This document shows, piece after piece, positions 38,544 through 46,818 of a DNA stretch of 64,000 nucleotides (positions are counted from its first letter, which is position 1; every line of letters begins with the position of its first letter). The stretch spans positions 62,001-126,000 of the forward strand of contig NZ_VFTC01000013.1 of assembly GCF_007003975.1 (NCBI RefSeq), in the 5' to 3' direction. Both the position numbers and the translations under genes were made by a program. The DNA comes from Mesorhizobium sp. WSM4306. Its GTDB lineage: Bacteria > Pseudomonadota > Alphaproteobacteria > Rhizobiales > Rhizobiaceae. The notes beneath the pieces were generated by a model. That model did not search any database. It was not told the DNA's origin and worked only from the letters and a program-made list of their open reading frames with translations.

Positions 38544-39995
38544 GTGAGGCGTCGGGGGAGTTTCACACGATCGTTGGCAGTTTTGGTGGCTGGCACCTTG
38601 ACCGTCGCCATTCTCCTGTTTCCCGAACTGGCTTTCGCGTCGGAAACCCACGAATTGCCGGGTGCCACAATGTCACTGTGGTGGGGGCTGCCGTTTGCCG
38701 GACTGCTGCTGTCGATCGCCACCGGACCGCTGCTGTTCCACCATGTCTGGGAGCATCATTACGGCAAGATCGCCGCCGCCTGGGCAGCACTTGTGGTGGT
38801 GCCGCTGGCGATAAGTTTCGGCATGTCTTTGGCGGCCGAGGCGGTGCTGCACACGCTGCTCACCGAATATATGTCGTTCATCATCCTTCTGTTCGCGCTC
38901 TACACCATCTCGGGCGGCATCCTTGTTGCCGGCAACATCCACGGCACGCCGCTGGTCAATGCCGGGCTGCTGCTGATCGGGGCGATGCTGGCCTCGCTGA
39001 TCGGAACCACCGGCGCCTCGATGATCCTGATCCGGCCGATGCTGCGCGCTAATGACAACCGGCCATTCAACGCCCATGTCGTCATCTTCTTCATTTTCCT
39101 GGTGTCCAACATCGGCGGTTCACTGACGCCCCTGGGCGACCCACCTTTGTTCGTCGGCTTCCTGCGCGGCGTCGACTTCTTCTGGACGACGGCCAACCTC
39201 TGGCGCGAGACGCTGTTCACCGGCGGCATGGTGCTGCTCGTCTTCCTGGCCATCGACATCATGCTGCACCGCCGCGAAGGCGGCATGCCGAAGATCAAGG
39301 ATCCGACGCCGGATACGAAGGTGCGCCTTCGCGGCCTCGCCAATTTGCCGCTGCTGGCCGGCGTTATCGGCGCGATCCTGCTGTCGGCAGCCTGGAAGCC
39401 GGGCGTGAGTTTCTCCATCCTCGGCGTCAGCCTCGAACTGCAGAACCTGGTGCGCGATGCCGTTATTCTGGCATTGGCCGGGCTGTCGCTTGTTGTCTCC
39501 TACAAAAGCCATCGCAAGGCGAACGGCTTCACCTGGGGCCCGATCGCGGAAGTGGCAAAACTGTTTGCCGGCATCTTCATCTGTATCGTGCCGGTCATCG
39601 CCATTCTGCGCGTCGGCCACGACGGCGCGTTGGCGCCTTTGGTCGCACTGGTCACCTCGCCCACCGGACAGCCCAACGATCTGGCCTATTTCTGGCTGGC
39701 CGGCGGGCTGTCGTCATTCCTCGACAATGCGCCGACCTATCTGGTGTTCTTCGAACTGGCCGGCGGCGATCCGCAGCATCTGATGACGGAGTTCGCCTCG
39801 ACGCTGGCGGCGATTTCGGCCGGCGCCGTGTTCATGGGAGCCAACACCTATATCGGCAACGCACCGAACTTCATGGTCTACGCCATCGCCCGGCATCGCG
39901 GCGTGAAGATGCCTGGCTTCTTCGGCTATATGGCGTGGTCGGGGCTGGTGCTGGTGCCGGTATTTTTGATCACCGGGTTCCTATTCTTCGGCTGA
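38544..39995 (+). CDS. Sodium:proton antiporter/citrate-transport-like membrane protein
   Basis: A 483-residue inner-membrane protein with a signal-like N-terminus and about 11-12 hydrophobic segments; it contains GTTGASMILIRPMLRAND, SNIGGSLTPLGDPPLFVG and SSFLDNAPTYLVFFELAGG, the half-repeat motifs of the NhaD/arsenite-permease superfamily (CitMHS_2-like). It exchanges ions or an organic anion across the membrane. GTG 38544 begins two bases after the pncA stop, so it is probably translated with pncA and might move an anionic pathway compound; this is inference. Its stop (39993-39995) directly abuts the stop of the convergent ATPase gene. Confidence 0.8.
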   Translation: MRRRGSFTRSLAVLVAGTLTVAILLFPELAFASETHELPGATMSLWWGLPFAGLLLSIATGPLLFHHVWEHHYGKIAAAWAALVVVPLAISFGMSLAAEAVLHTLLTEYMSFIILLFALYTISGGILVAGNIHGTPLVNAGLLLIGAMLASLIGTTGASMILIRPMLRANDNRPFNAHVVIFFIFLVSNIGGSLTPLGDPPLFVGFLRGVDFFWTTANLWRETLFTGGMVLLVFLAIDIMLHRREGGMPKIKDPTPDTKVRLRGLANLPLLAGVIGAILLSAAWKPGVSFSILGVSLELQNLVRDAVILALAGLSLVVSYKSHRKANGFTWGPIAEVAKLFAGIFICIVPVIAILRVGHDGALAPLVALVTSPTGQPNDLAYFWLAGGLSSFLDNAPTYLVFFELAGGDPQHLMTEFASTLAAISAGAVFMGANTYIGNAPNFMVYAIARHRGVKMPGFFGYMAWSGLVLVPVFLITGFLFFG

Positions 39996-40718
39996 TCAAC
40001 CCACCCCTACATAACGCCTGACCGCCGACGGGTCGGCGCGCAGTTGCTCGACGTCGACGGTCTCGCGGTTGCGGCCGTTTTCGATGAAGCATACGCGGTC
40101 GGCGACCGACAGCACGGCATCGACGCGCTGCTCGACCAGGATGGTCGAGACACCAAGTTCGCGCAGCTTCACCACCGTTTCGCGGATCTTGGCGATCATC
40201 GACGGCATCAGGCCTTCGGTTGGCTCGTCGAGCAACAGCACCTGCGGTTCGAGGCAGAGCGCGCGGGCCATGGCCAGCATCTGCTGTTCGCCGCCGGACA
40301 AGGTGCCGGAGCGTTGCCTGAGCCGCTGGCGCAGCAATGGAAAAAGGTCGAGGACATTTTCCCGCACGGCCTTGCCCTTGCCACGCGTCATCAGGCCGAT
40401 CTCGATGTTTTCCGCCACCGTCATCTCGGCGAACAGCCGCCTGCCTTGCGGCACATAGGCGACGCCGGCCTTCGGCACCTCATGCGCCGGCAGCCCGGTC
40501 AGTTCCTTGCCGTCCAGCCTGACCGAACCGGCGCGCGACGGGACCAGCCCCATGATCGCCTTCAGCGTCGTTGTCTTGCCGGCGCCGTTGCGGCCGAACA
40601 GGCACAGCACCTCGCCCTTGTTGAGCACAAGGTCGAGGCCATAGAGCACCTGAACTTCGCCATAGAAGCAGTCGAGCCCGGAGATGGTCAGCGCTTCATT
40701 CGTGGAGGCTTCGGTCAT
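39996..40718 (-). CDS. Liv-type ABC transporter ATP-binding protein (LivF-like)
   Basis: A 240-residue ATPase with Walker A FGRNGAGKTTT, signature LSGGEQQMLAMARAL and Walker B VLLLDEPTEGL. The short form and the ending resemble LivF of the branched-chain amino acid/urea-amide importer group. It is last in a five-gene unit (binding protein, two permeases, two ATPases); its ATG overlaps the LivG-like stop. It meets the plus-strand antiporter gene stop to stop with no bases between, leaving no room for a separate terminator. Confidence 0.88.
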   Translation of the reverse strand: MTEASTNEALTISGLDCFYGEVQVLYGLDLVLNKGEVLCLFGRNGAGKTTTLKAIMGLVPSRAGSVRLDGKELTGLPAHEVPKAGVAYVPQGRRLFAEMTVAENIEIGLMTRGKGKAVRENVLDLFPLLRQRLRQRSGTLSGGEQQMLAMARALCLEPQVLLLDEPTEGLMPSMIAKIRETVVKLRELGVSTILVEQRVDAVLSVADRVCFIENGRNRETVDVEQLRADPSAVRRYVGVG

Positions 40719-41440
40719 GGCGCCGTCCCCAGATAGGCTTCCTGCACCTGGGTGTTGGCGCGGACCTGCTCGGGTGTGCCTTCGGCGAGGATCCTGCCTG
40801 CGTTGAAGACGGTGATGCGGTCGGCCAGTTGCATGACGACCGGCATATTGTGCTCGATCAAGAGCACGGTGGCGCTTTTCGCGATCTCGCGCACCAGTTC
40901 GATGAAATTGTCGATCTCGCTGTCGGCCAGGCCTTGCGTCGGCTCGTCGAGAATCAGAAGTCGCGGCTTCAGGGCCAGACCCATCGCCACTTCCAGCAGC
41001 CGTTGATGGCCGTAGGAGAGCTGACCGGCCGGCATATGGGCGCGGTCGGCTAAGCCGGTGCGTTCGAGCGCGGCCATGACACCGGTGCGCACGGCGCCCT
41101 TCGAGCGGCCGTCGGTCAGCGTGCGCTGCACCGGCAGCGCGACATTGTCGTAGGCAGACAAATTGGCAAAGACGCTGGTGATCTGGAAGGTGTAGGCGAT
41201 CCCCTGGCGCACCCTGAGATAGGCCGGCCGGCTGGTGATGTCGGCGCCGTCGAAGACGATCATGCCGGAGGATGGCTGGATGCGGCCGCTGATCAGGCTG
41301 ACGAAGGTCGTTTTACCGGCGCCATTGGGGCCTATGACGGCGCGGATTTCACCCGGCATCAGCTGGAAATCGACACCGTCGACGGCGCGCAGACCGCCGA
41401 AATTGCGCGACAGGCCCTTGGTGGTCAGCAGCGGCATCAT
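40715..41440 (-). CDS. Liv-type ABC transporter ATP-binding protein (LivG-like)
   Basis: A 241-residue ATPase: Walker A GPNGAGKTTF, a Q-loop near YTFQITSVF, signature LSYGHQRLLEVAMGL (LSYG instead of LSGG, common in LivG) and Walker B LLILDEPTQGL. ATG 41440 forms an ATGA overlap with the LivM-like stop, which sets the start over an earlier GTG. With LivF it should drive the two permeases encoded upstream. Confidence 0.87.
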   Translation of the reverse strand: MMPLLTTKGLSRNFGGLRAVDGVDFQLMPGEIRAVIGPNGAGKTTFVSLISGRIQPSSGMIVFDGADITSRPAYLRVRQGIAYTFQITSVFANLSAYDNVALPVQRTLTDGRSKGAVRTGVMAALERTGLADRAHMPAGQLSYGHQRLLEVAMGLALKPRLLILDEPTQGLADSEIDNFIELVREIAKSATVLLIEHNMPVVMQLADRITVFNAGRILAEGTPEQVRANTQVQEAYLGTAP

Positions 41441-42399
41441 GGCAGCCACCCAAGCCAGCGCTGGCGGATGGTGCCCAAAATGCCTTTGGGAAAAAACAGC
41501 ACCAAAAGGATAAGCGCGATGCCGACGATCAAGAGATAGGCGGAGGTGTAGCCGCTGGCGATGTCGATGACATAGTACATGAACACCGTGCCGATCAGGG
41601 CGCCCAGCGTCGTGGCGGCACCGCCGAGCAGCACCCAGAGCAGCGGCAGGATGGAATACTGCACCGAGGCGAAGCTCGAACCGACATAGCCGAACAGCAG
41701 CGCATAGGCCGCACCCGAGGCGGCGCAGATGGTGCCGGAGACGACGACGGCGATCAGCTTGTTGGAGAAGGTGTCGTAACCGAGCATTTTCGTGCGCTCC
41801 TCGTTCTCGCGCACGGCGACGAGCACGCGGCCGTAGCGGGAGCGGACGATGGCGAGCGTCACGAGCAGAACGACCGAGAACAGCGCCAGCGCGCTCATGT
41901 AGCGCACGGTTGGGTTGGTGAGGTCGAGCGATGTCGCGCCGAAGCTCAGAACCCGTGCCGGCTGCGGCACGACCAGGCCCTGGTCGCCGCCGGTCCAGGC
42001 GGCGAAATAGAGGATGACGAGGTAAAACACCTGCGCGAACATCATGGTCACGATCATGAAAGCGACGCCGTTGGTGCGCAGCGCCAGCAGGCCGATCGCC
42101 AGCGCAAGCAGCGCGCCGCAGGCGATGCCGGCGAGGAAGGCCAGCGGCACGTTCCAGCCGAGATGGATGACGGCAAGACCTGCCCCATAGAGCCCGGCGG
42201 CAAAGAACATGGCATGGCCGAGGCTGAGCAGGCCGACATAGCCGAACAGCATGTTGTAGCCCATGGCAAACGCCGCCAGAACCATGATGCGGGCGAGCAG
42301 GCCGTGATGGTATTCCGGCAGGACGAAGCTCAGCGCGAAGAGCAGCGCGATGACGCCCAGATGCAGCGCATAGGCCTTTGCCGGCGAAGCTTCGCTCAT
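41437..42399 (-). CDS. Liv-type ABC transporter permease (LivM-like)
   Basis: A 320-residue membrane protein with about nine to ten hydrophobic segments and the family blocks YNMLFGYVGLLSLGHAMFF near residue 48-66 and RSRYGRVLVAVRENEERTKMLGYDT. LivM forms the channel with LivH. Start and stop overlap the flanking genes by four bases. The ligand is set by the binding protein gene at the head of this unit. Confidence 0.88.
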   Translation of the reverse strand: MSEASPAKAYALHLGVIALLFALSFVLPEYHHGLLARIMVLAAFAMGYNMLFGYVGLLSLGHAMFFAAGLYGAGLAVIHLGWNVPLAFLAGIACGALLALAIGLLALRTNGVAFMIVTMMFAQVFYLVILYFAAWTGGDQGLVVPQPARVLSFGATSLDLTNPTVRYMSALALFSVVLLVTLAIVRSRYGRVLVAVRENEERTKMLGYDTFSNKLIAVVVSGTICAASGAAYALLFGYVGSSFASVQYSILPLLWVLLGGAATTLGALIGTVFMYYVIDIASGYTSAYLLIVGIALILLVLFFPKGILGTIRQRWLGWLP

Positions 42400-43277
42400 C
42401 GCGATGCCGTCCCGAACAGGCCTTGCGGCCGGAACACCAGCACCATGGCCACCAGCAGCGTGGCTATTATCTTGGCCAAAGTCGGCGAGAAGAACACCGA
42501 GATGATGCCGTCGGAGAGGCCGATCAGCACAGCGGCGACGACGGTGCCGCGCAGCGAGCCGAGTCCGCCGATGATGACGACGATGAAGGATAAGAGCAGC
42601 GGGTCCTGCCCCATCAGGTAATGCGCCTGGCTGATCGGCACGATCAGCACCGCAGCGACTGCGGCCAGCATGGCGCCGAGCGAAAAGACGCCGGCATAGA
42701 CGCGGTCGACCGGAATGCCGAAGGCCTGCGCCGTCTCGCTGTCATACTGGGTGGCGCGCATGATGAGGCCGATCTTCGTGTGCGTCAGCACCAGCCAGGT
42801 GAGGACGAGCAGAAGTGCGGAGGCGGCGATGATCGACAGCTTGTAGCCGGAATAGCCGAACCAGGGCAAAAGGATGCGGTAGCTGAAGGGCGGCTCGACC
42901 GGGCGCGCTTCCGGGCCATAGAAGCTCAGGGCCAGCTGCTGGATGATGTAGAGCATGCCGATGGTGGCGACGATGGTGGCTTCCGGATTGTAATTGAGCC
43001 GGCGCAGCACCAGCCGCTCGGCGACGAGCGCGATGGCACCGACGATCAGCGGCGCGATCACCAATGCCGCGAGGAAGCCGACCGTGGGATGGCCGGGGAT
43101 GGCCGTCGAGATCGCCCAGGTGAGCACCGCGCCGAGCATGAAGAACTCGCCATGAGCGACGTTGACAACGCGCATGACGCCGAACACCAGCGACAGGCCC
43201 AGCGCCGTCAGCGCCAGCACGGCGGAGGTGACGAGGCCTTCGAGGGCGGCGAGGAGGAGATGGGGTCCAAAGTGCAT
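42396..43277 (-). CDS. Liv-type ABC transporter permease (LivH-like)
   Basis: A 293-residue membrane protein with the LivH opening ALTALGLSLVFGVMRVVNVAHGEFFMLGA, about eight hydrophobic segments, and the family loop with VDRVYAGVFSLGAMLAA. ATG 43277 is chosen; the frame extends 17 codons upstream into the repeat-bearing gap. Two inverted repeats in that gap (43301-43350 and 43415-43464) separate it from the binding-protein gene. Confidence 0.87.
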   Translation of the reverse strand: MHFGPHLLLAALEGLVTSAVLALTALGLSLVFGVMRVVNVAHGEFFMLGAVLTWAISTAIPGHPTVGFLAALVIAPLIVGAIALVAERLVLRRLNYNPEATIVATIGMLYIIQQLALSFYGPEARPVEPPFSYRILLPWFGYSGYKLSIIAASALLLVLTWLVLTHTKIGLIMRATQYDSETAQAFGIPVDRVYAGVFSLGAMLAAVAAVLIVPISQAHYLMGQDPLLLSFIVVIIGGLGSLRGTVVAAVLIGLSDGIISVFFSPTLAKIIATLLVAMVLVFRPQGLFGTASR

Positions 43278-43300
43278 GGTCAGGCACAAAAGGATGCGCG

Positions 43301-43350
43301 AGGCACCCCCCTCTGGCCTGCCGGCCATCTCCCCCGCAAGGGGGGAGATT
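43301..43350. repeat. Hairpin-forming intergenic repeat, family R (copy 1)
   Basis: A 50-base element with two stems: GGCC-TGCC-GGCC and ATCTCCCCC-GCAA-GGGGGGAGAT. Copies at 43415-43464 (inverted) and 46483-46529 have GTCC/GGAC in the first stem, so both sides changed together here. Confidence 0.85.
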
Positions 43351-43414
43351 GGATATCACTACTGCCTGCGCCAATTGCCGAAGCAAAAGAATAGATGCCG
43401 TCGCAAATGCTGCT

Positions 43415-43464
43415 GATCTCCCCCCTTGCGGGGGAGATGTCCGGCAGGACAGAGGGGGGTGCCT
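43415..43464. repeat. Hairpin-forming intergenic repeat, family R (copy 2, inverted)
   Basis: Reverse complement of copy 1 apart from the paired change in the first stem. Copies 1 and 2 together could form a long hairpin of about 160 bases between the binding-protein and LivH-like genes. Confidence 0.85.
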
Positions 43465-43494
43465 GGGGGCTCACGCTTGCTGGAATGGCTAAGC

Positions 43495-44799
43495 CTACAG
43501 CGCCTGCGTCGTATAATCCCCCTCGGCCTCGTACAGCCCGTCCTCGATCTTGGTCTTGTGGACGACATTCAGCTTGCCGCCTTCGACCTTGGAGATGTTC
43601 TGGATGCCGAAGCACTGGTGGATCTTGCCGTTGAAGGTCTTTGGCCCCTGCGGATGCTCCGGCCCCTCGGCGAATTCGGTCAGCGCTTCGGTCGCCTCGA
43701 CCAGCTTGGCGCGGTCTTCCGGACCCTTGTAGCCGGCGTCTTCCATTGCCTTCTTGACCACATAGAGCGTTTCCCAGCAACCGAACATATGCGAGGCCGT
43801 GGAGACGTCCTTTGGGTCGCCGACGGCAGCGCCATTGTCGTCGATGCCGACGGCAGCGCGGTAGGCTTTTTGCGCGGCCGAGTCATTGGCCTGGGCATAG
43901 CGTGGCGAGCCTTCCCAGAAATGGCTGCCGTCCAGAAATTCGAGGCCGGGGCTGTTGATGTCGGTGGCTTCAAGCGAATCCATGAAGCCGAACAGTTGCG
44001 GCCGGTTGGAGCCGTAGAACTCGCCGAGCTCCTTGACGAAGGTGAGCACGGCCGGGCCGACCATGACGTGGTAGATCACCTCGGTTTCCGCCGGGATCTG
44101 CGGAAAATATTTGGTAAAGGAGGATTCCGTCGGCGGGATGGCGATCTGGGCGATGACCTCGGCGCCTTGCGCCTTCAGCGCCGGCGGCAGGTAGTCGCGA
44201 TGGTCGTAGCCGAAGGCGAAATCGGGGAATATCTGCGTTACCTTCTTGCCGGCATTGGCCGCGATCCACGGCGCCATCGACTGGATCTGGCTCTTCACAT
44301 CGGTGATGCCGGGCTGGAAGACGTAGCGGTTGAGCTTGGTCGAGGCGACGTGGTGGCCTTCGCTGACGACAAAATACGGGATCTTGTTTTCGCCGGCGGC
44401 GGGCGCCGAGCCGATCACGACATGCGAGAACAAAGTGCCGAAGACGATGTCGGTCTTGTGTTGAGTGGCGAACTTGCCAACCACTTCGGCGCCACGGCCG
44501 GGATCGGTGCCGTCATCCTCGATGACCAGTTCGACCGGGCGGCCATTGATGCCGCCGGCATCGTTGATCGCCTTGACCGCGGCCGCGCTGGTCTTTTCAT
44601 ACCAGCGGCCATAGGCGGCGCCGATGCCGGTGCGGTGGGACTGGAAGCCGATCTTGATCGGCGCCGAACTCTGCGCCTGGCTGTAGCGGACAAAGCCTGG
44701 CGCGAGCGTCAGGCCGGCACCGGCGGCGAGACCTTTTAGCGCCGTGCGGCGAGAGAGCGCGGATTTGGAGAGATCGAAAAACCCATTCTTGTCAGTCAC
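43495..44799 (-). CDS. Liv-type ABC transporter substrate-binding protein
   Basis: A 434-residue periplasmic binding protein (Peripla_BP_6 type). It has a twin-arginine signal LSRRTALKGLAAGAGL and, after cleavage near AQS, the mature start APIKIGFQSHRTGIGAAYG with the usual lobes. GTG 44799 is chosen; the open frame upstream runs through repeats and the operator and has no coding character. Operator C lies about 70-95 bases before this start and shares its core with the sites before hyuA and the hydroxylase operon, so this importer probably takes up the same pathway's substrate. The ligand is not known. Confidence 0.86.
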   Translation of the reverse strand: MTDKNGFFDLSKSALSRRTALKGLAAGAGLTLAPGFVRYSQAQSSAPIKIGFQSHRTGIGAAYGRWYEKTSAAAVKAINDAGGINGRPVELVIEDDGTDPGRGAEVVGKFATQHKTDIVFGTLFSHVVIGSAPAAGENKIPYFVVSEGHHVASTKLNRYVFQPGITDVKSQIQSMAPWIAANAGKKVTQIFPDFAFGYDHRDYLPPALKAQGAEVIAQIAIPPTESSFTKYFPQIPAETEVIYHVMVGPAVLTFVKELGEFYGSNRPQLFGFMDSLEATDINSPGLEFLDGSHFWEGSPRYAQANDSAAQKAYRAAVGIDDNGAAVGDPKDVSTASHMFGCWETLYVVKKAMEDAGYKGPEDRAKLVEATEALTEFAEGPEHPQGPKTFNGKIHQCFGIQNISKVEGGKLNVVHKTKIEDGLYEAEGDYTTQAL

Positions 44800-44869
44800 G
44801 GCAGTTCCCCTGTTTTTGAGTTTTGACTGTCTGTAACGAGGCAAGGCCACTCCCCTTGCGGAAGGGACG

Positions 44870-44894
44870 AAAATCGCATGTATACAAACTAAAT
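44870..44894. promoter_or_regulatory. Putative operator C (GTATAC motif) upstream of Liv-type binding protein
   Basis: Contains GTATACAAAC at 44880-44889, identical over ten bases to the hyuA-upstream site, inside TGTATACA symmetry. Over 25 bases it matches that site at 17 positions, fewer than operator B does. Confidence 0.5.
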
Positions 44895-44939
44895 CACCAA
44901 AGCTTCGACCTGGCAAGCGGGCTTTCCACATCCAGCGCC

Positions 44940-45034
44940 GCGCGTCCATCAGGACGCGCAAAGGACGCTGGAGCATTTGTTGTTTTGCGCATGATCCTTT
45001 CCGAAAATCGAAGCCGATTTTCGGGGTCATGCGC
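44940..45034. repeat. Composite palindromic element (two hairpins)
   Basis: First hairpin: GCGCGTCC-ATCA-GGACGCGC at 44940-44959. Second: a 48-base palindrome at 44987-45034 with arms GCGCATGA.CC and GG.TCATGCGC and inner CCGAAAATCG/CGATTTTCGG. This arrangement is typical of rhizobial mosaic intergenic repeats. It lies between operator C and the end of the membrane-protein gene. Confidence 0.75.
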
Positions 45035-45055
45035 TGGCATGTCCACCGTCTTCTC

Positions 45056-46483
45056 TCATCCTGCTGTCGGCGTAGCAAGCAACCAGAGGCCGAAGATCGT
45101 GTAGGCGATCATCAGCACGGTGAGCGGCAGCTGGGTGAGTGCGGCGCGTGATGGAACCGGGTGCAGCCGCCAGGCCAGACCATGGGCGACAAGTACCGCC
45201 AGCATGTGGCCGGCGACAATGATGCCCGCCTGCACATTCCACAGCCACCAGGCGGAGCCGGCGCCGGCGACGATGCCGGCTTCGATCTGCATGTCGGCGG
45301 TGCCGAACAGGTTCCAGCCCAGTGCGAACGGGTCGGACAGAGAGGCCACCGCATACTGGCCGTCGACCAGCAGCGCCGTCAGATAGTGCGCGACATGATA
45401 GGCAAGCGCGATCGGCACGATCGACCAGACGAGCAGGCCAGCGGCCTCGCCGAGGGAATGCCGGCTGCCCGCGAGACGCTGGCCGAGGATGACGGCCAAC
45501 ATGAATGCAGCCGCCAGCAGCACGAAGGTGAGCACAAGTCCGAAGCTGCCGATGCCGATCAGCGCGGTGCGGCCGGGATACTCCAGCGGATTGATGCCGA
45601 ACAGACCGAGCCAGAAGAAGGTTTTGGACAGGCCGTCGAAGGACACCGACGACAGCGCCAGCAGCAGAAAGGCGATGCCGCTTGCCGGCAAAGGCGTGGC
45701 GGCGAGTAGTTTCGCACCGGACCAGCAAAGATTGAGCCCGCCCGCCTCGTCGCGCTCAAGCAGGGCAAAGCGCGCCACCATGGCAAAAAAGATCGTCAGG
45801 AATTCGCCGCGCCGGCTCCAGCACGAGTAGCCGAAGGCGAGCATCGCGATGAAGGTGACCAACCAATAGAAGCCGGCGGTATAAGCCAGCCGCGCGGGAT
45901 CGTCGGGCGCCGGGTCGATCAGCTCGAACCAGGCAAAGGCGAAGAACAGGATGACGGCCGGCCAGCAGCCGAGCCATGCGGGAAGGCGCGTTTCCTGCGC
46001 TTGGGCATCGCACTGGCCAATCAGGCGGGTGACGATGCGCCATGGGCCGTACCATGGGTTCAGCCACGACCAGAGATCGCCGAACAGGCCTTGCGCGATG
46101 GCGAGGCCGACCCAGAGCAGGGTCCAGATGGTTGAGGGAAGCGGGTTGGAGAGTGGGTCGCGGCTGCCGAACAGGCCGGCTGCGATGAGGATTGCAAAGC
46201 CGGCAAAAGAAATGAGGCTGACGATTGTGCGAGGGGCGTCGCTGAATGTGAAAAGTTGCAAGCGACGGCGCCAGAAGCGGTCGAGAGCATCCGGTGGCAG
46301 CAAAGCCAGGACGAGGAAGCTGACGGCGACGGCAAGTGCACCGCCGGCGATGTAGTAGCCGGTGGGGAGGAGCAGGACGTGGCCCCGATCGGAGGCGTGC
46401 GCGAAGGCGGGGGTGGGTGAGACTGAGGTGAAGGCTGAAATGACGAGAAGGAGAAAGAATGGTCGGACGTTGCGATCCTTCAC
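45056..46483 (-). CDS. Polytopic membrane protein of unknown function
   Basis: A 475-residue protein with a clear signal peptide (RPFFLLLVISAFTSVSPTPAFA, cleavage before HASD) and about ten to twelve hydrophobic segments. Segments such as GDLWSWLNPWYGPWR and FGYSCWSRRGEF are distinctive, but I cannot assign a named family with confidence. GTG 46483 is the best start because it gives the signal peptide; the open frame upstream runs through repeats and pncB antisense and is not coding. The start codon sits at the edge of repeat copy R3. It may share a transcript with pncB, 335 bases upstream. Confidence 0.7.
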   Translation of the reverse strand: MKDRNVRPFFLLLVISAFTSVSPTPAFAHASDRGHVLLLPTGYYIAGGALAVAVSFLVLALLPPDALDRFWRRRLQLFTFSDAPRTIVSLISFAGFAILIAAGLFGSRDPLSNPLPSTIWTLLWVGLAIAQGLFGDLWSWLNPWYGPWRIVTRLIGQCDAQAQETRLPAWLGCWPAVILFFAFAWFELIDPAPDDPARLAYTAGFYWLVTFIAMLAFGYSCWSRRGEFLTIFFAMVARFALLERDEAGGLNLCWSGAKLLAATPLPASGIAFLLLALSSVSFDGLSKTFFWLGLFGINPLEYPGRTALIGIGSFGLVLTFVLLAAAFMLAVILGQRLAGSRHSLGEAAGLLVWSIVPIALAYHVAHYLTALLVDGQYAVASLSDPFALGWNLFGTADMQIEAGIVAGAGSAWWLWNVQAGIIVAGHMLAVLVAHGLAWRLHPVPSRAALTQLPLTVLMIAYTIFGLWLLATPTAG

Positions 46484-46529
46484 ACCCCCCTCTGTCCTGC
46501 CGGACATCTCCCCCGCAAGGGGGGAGATC
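46483..46529. repeat. Hairpin-forming intergenic repeat, family R (copy 3)
   Basis: Matches the copy at 43415-43464 almost exactly in the inverted sense (stems GTCC/GGAC and ATCTCCCCC/GGGGGGAGAT). It touches the GTG start of the membrane-protein gene, so it would form structure in that gene's leader RNA. Confidence 0.85.
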
Positions 46530-46599
46530 ACGCTGTTGTCTTCGGAAGGGAGCCTTTGTTTTTGAAGACATACGCCGGCTCGGATAGCTTGGCACCCTT

Positions 46600-46654
46600 C
46601 CTCTCCCCCGTCGATCGGGGGAGAGGTGTCGAGCGCAGCTCGACGGAGTGGGGG
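46600..46654. repeat. Hairpin-forming intergenic repeat, family S (copy 1)
   Basis: A 55-base element with stems CCTCTCCCCC/GGGGGAGAGG and GTCGAGC/GCTCGAC, ending GGAGTGGGGG. Together with the next copy it fills most of the 335-base gap 46484-46818, which contains no gene I can support. Confidence 0.8.
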
Positions 46655-46732
46655 TCGACCCTGGCGCGGGTCAAGACGATGCTTGCGCGTGGTCCTCTTT
46701 CCTATGTCCGTTGCGGCGGTTGCCAAGTGGTT

Positions 46733-46787
46733 CCCCCACTCCGTCGCCGCTTCGCGGCGCCACCTCTCCCCCCTCCGGAGGGAGAGG
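46733..46787. repeat. Hairpin-forming intergenic repeat, family S (copy 2, inverted)
   Basis: Inverse orientation of the copy at 46600. The flanks CCCCCACTCCGTCG and CACCTCTCCC are conserved while the middle stem differs on both sides (CGCCGC/GCGGCG in place of CGAGC/GCTCG), so pairing is kept. Confidence 0.8.
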
Positions 46788-46818
46788 AAAGGAGCCTCTG
46801 CTGGGAGAGCCCCAGCCC

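Noticed and set aside
44800..45078. N-terminal extension of the Liv-type binding protein
   Set aside because: It crosses operator C and palindromic repeats, and the Tat signal begins right after GTG 44799.
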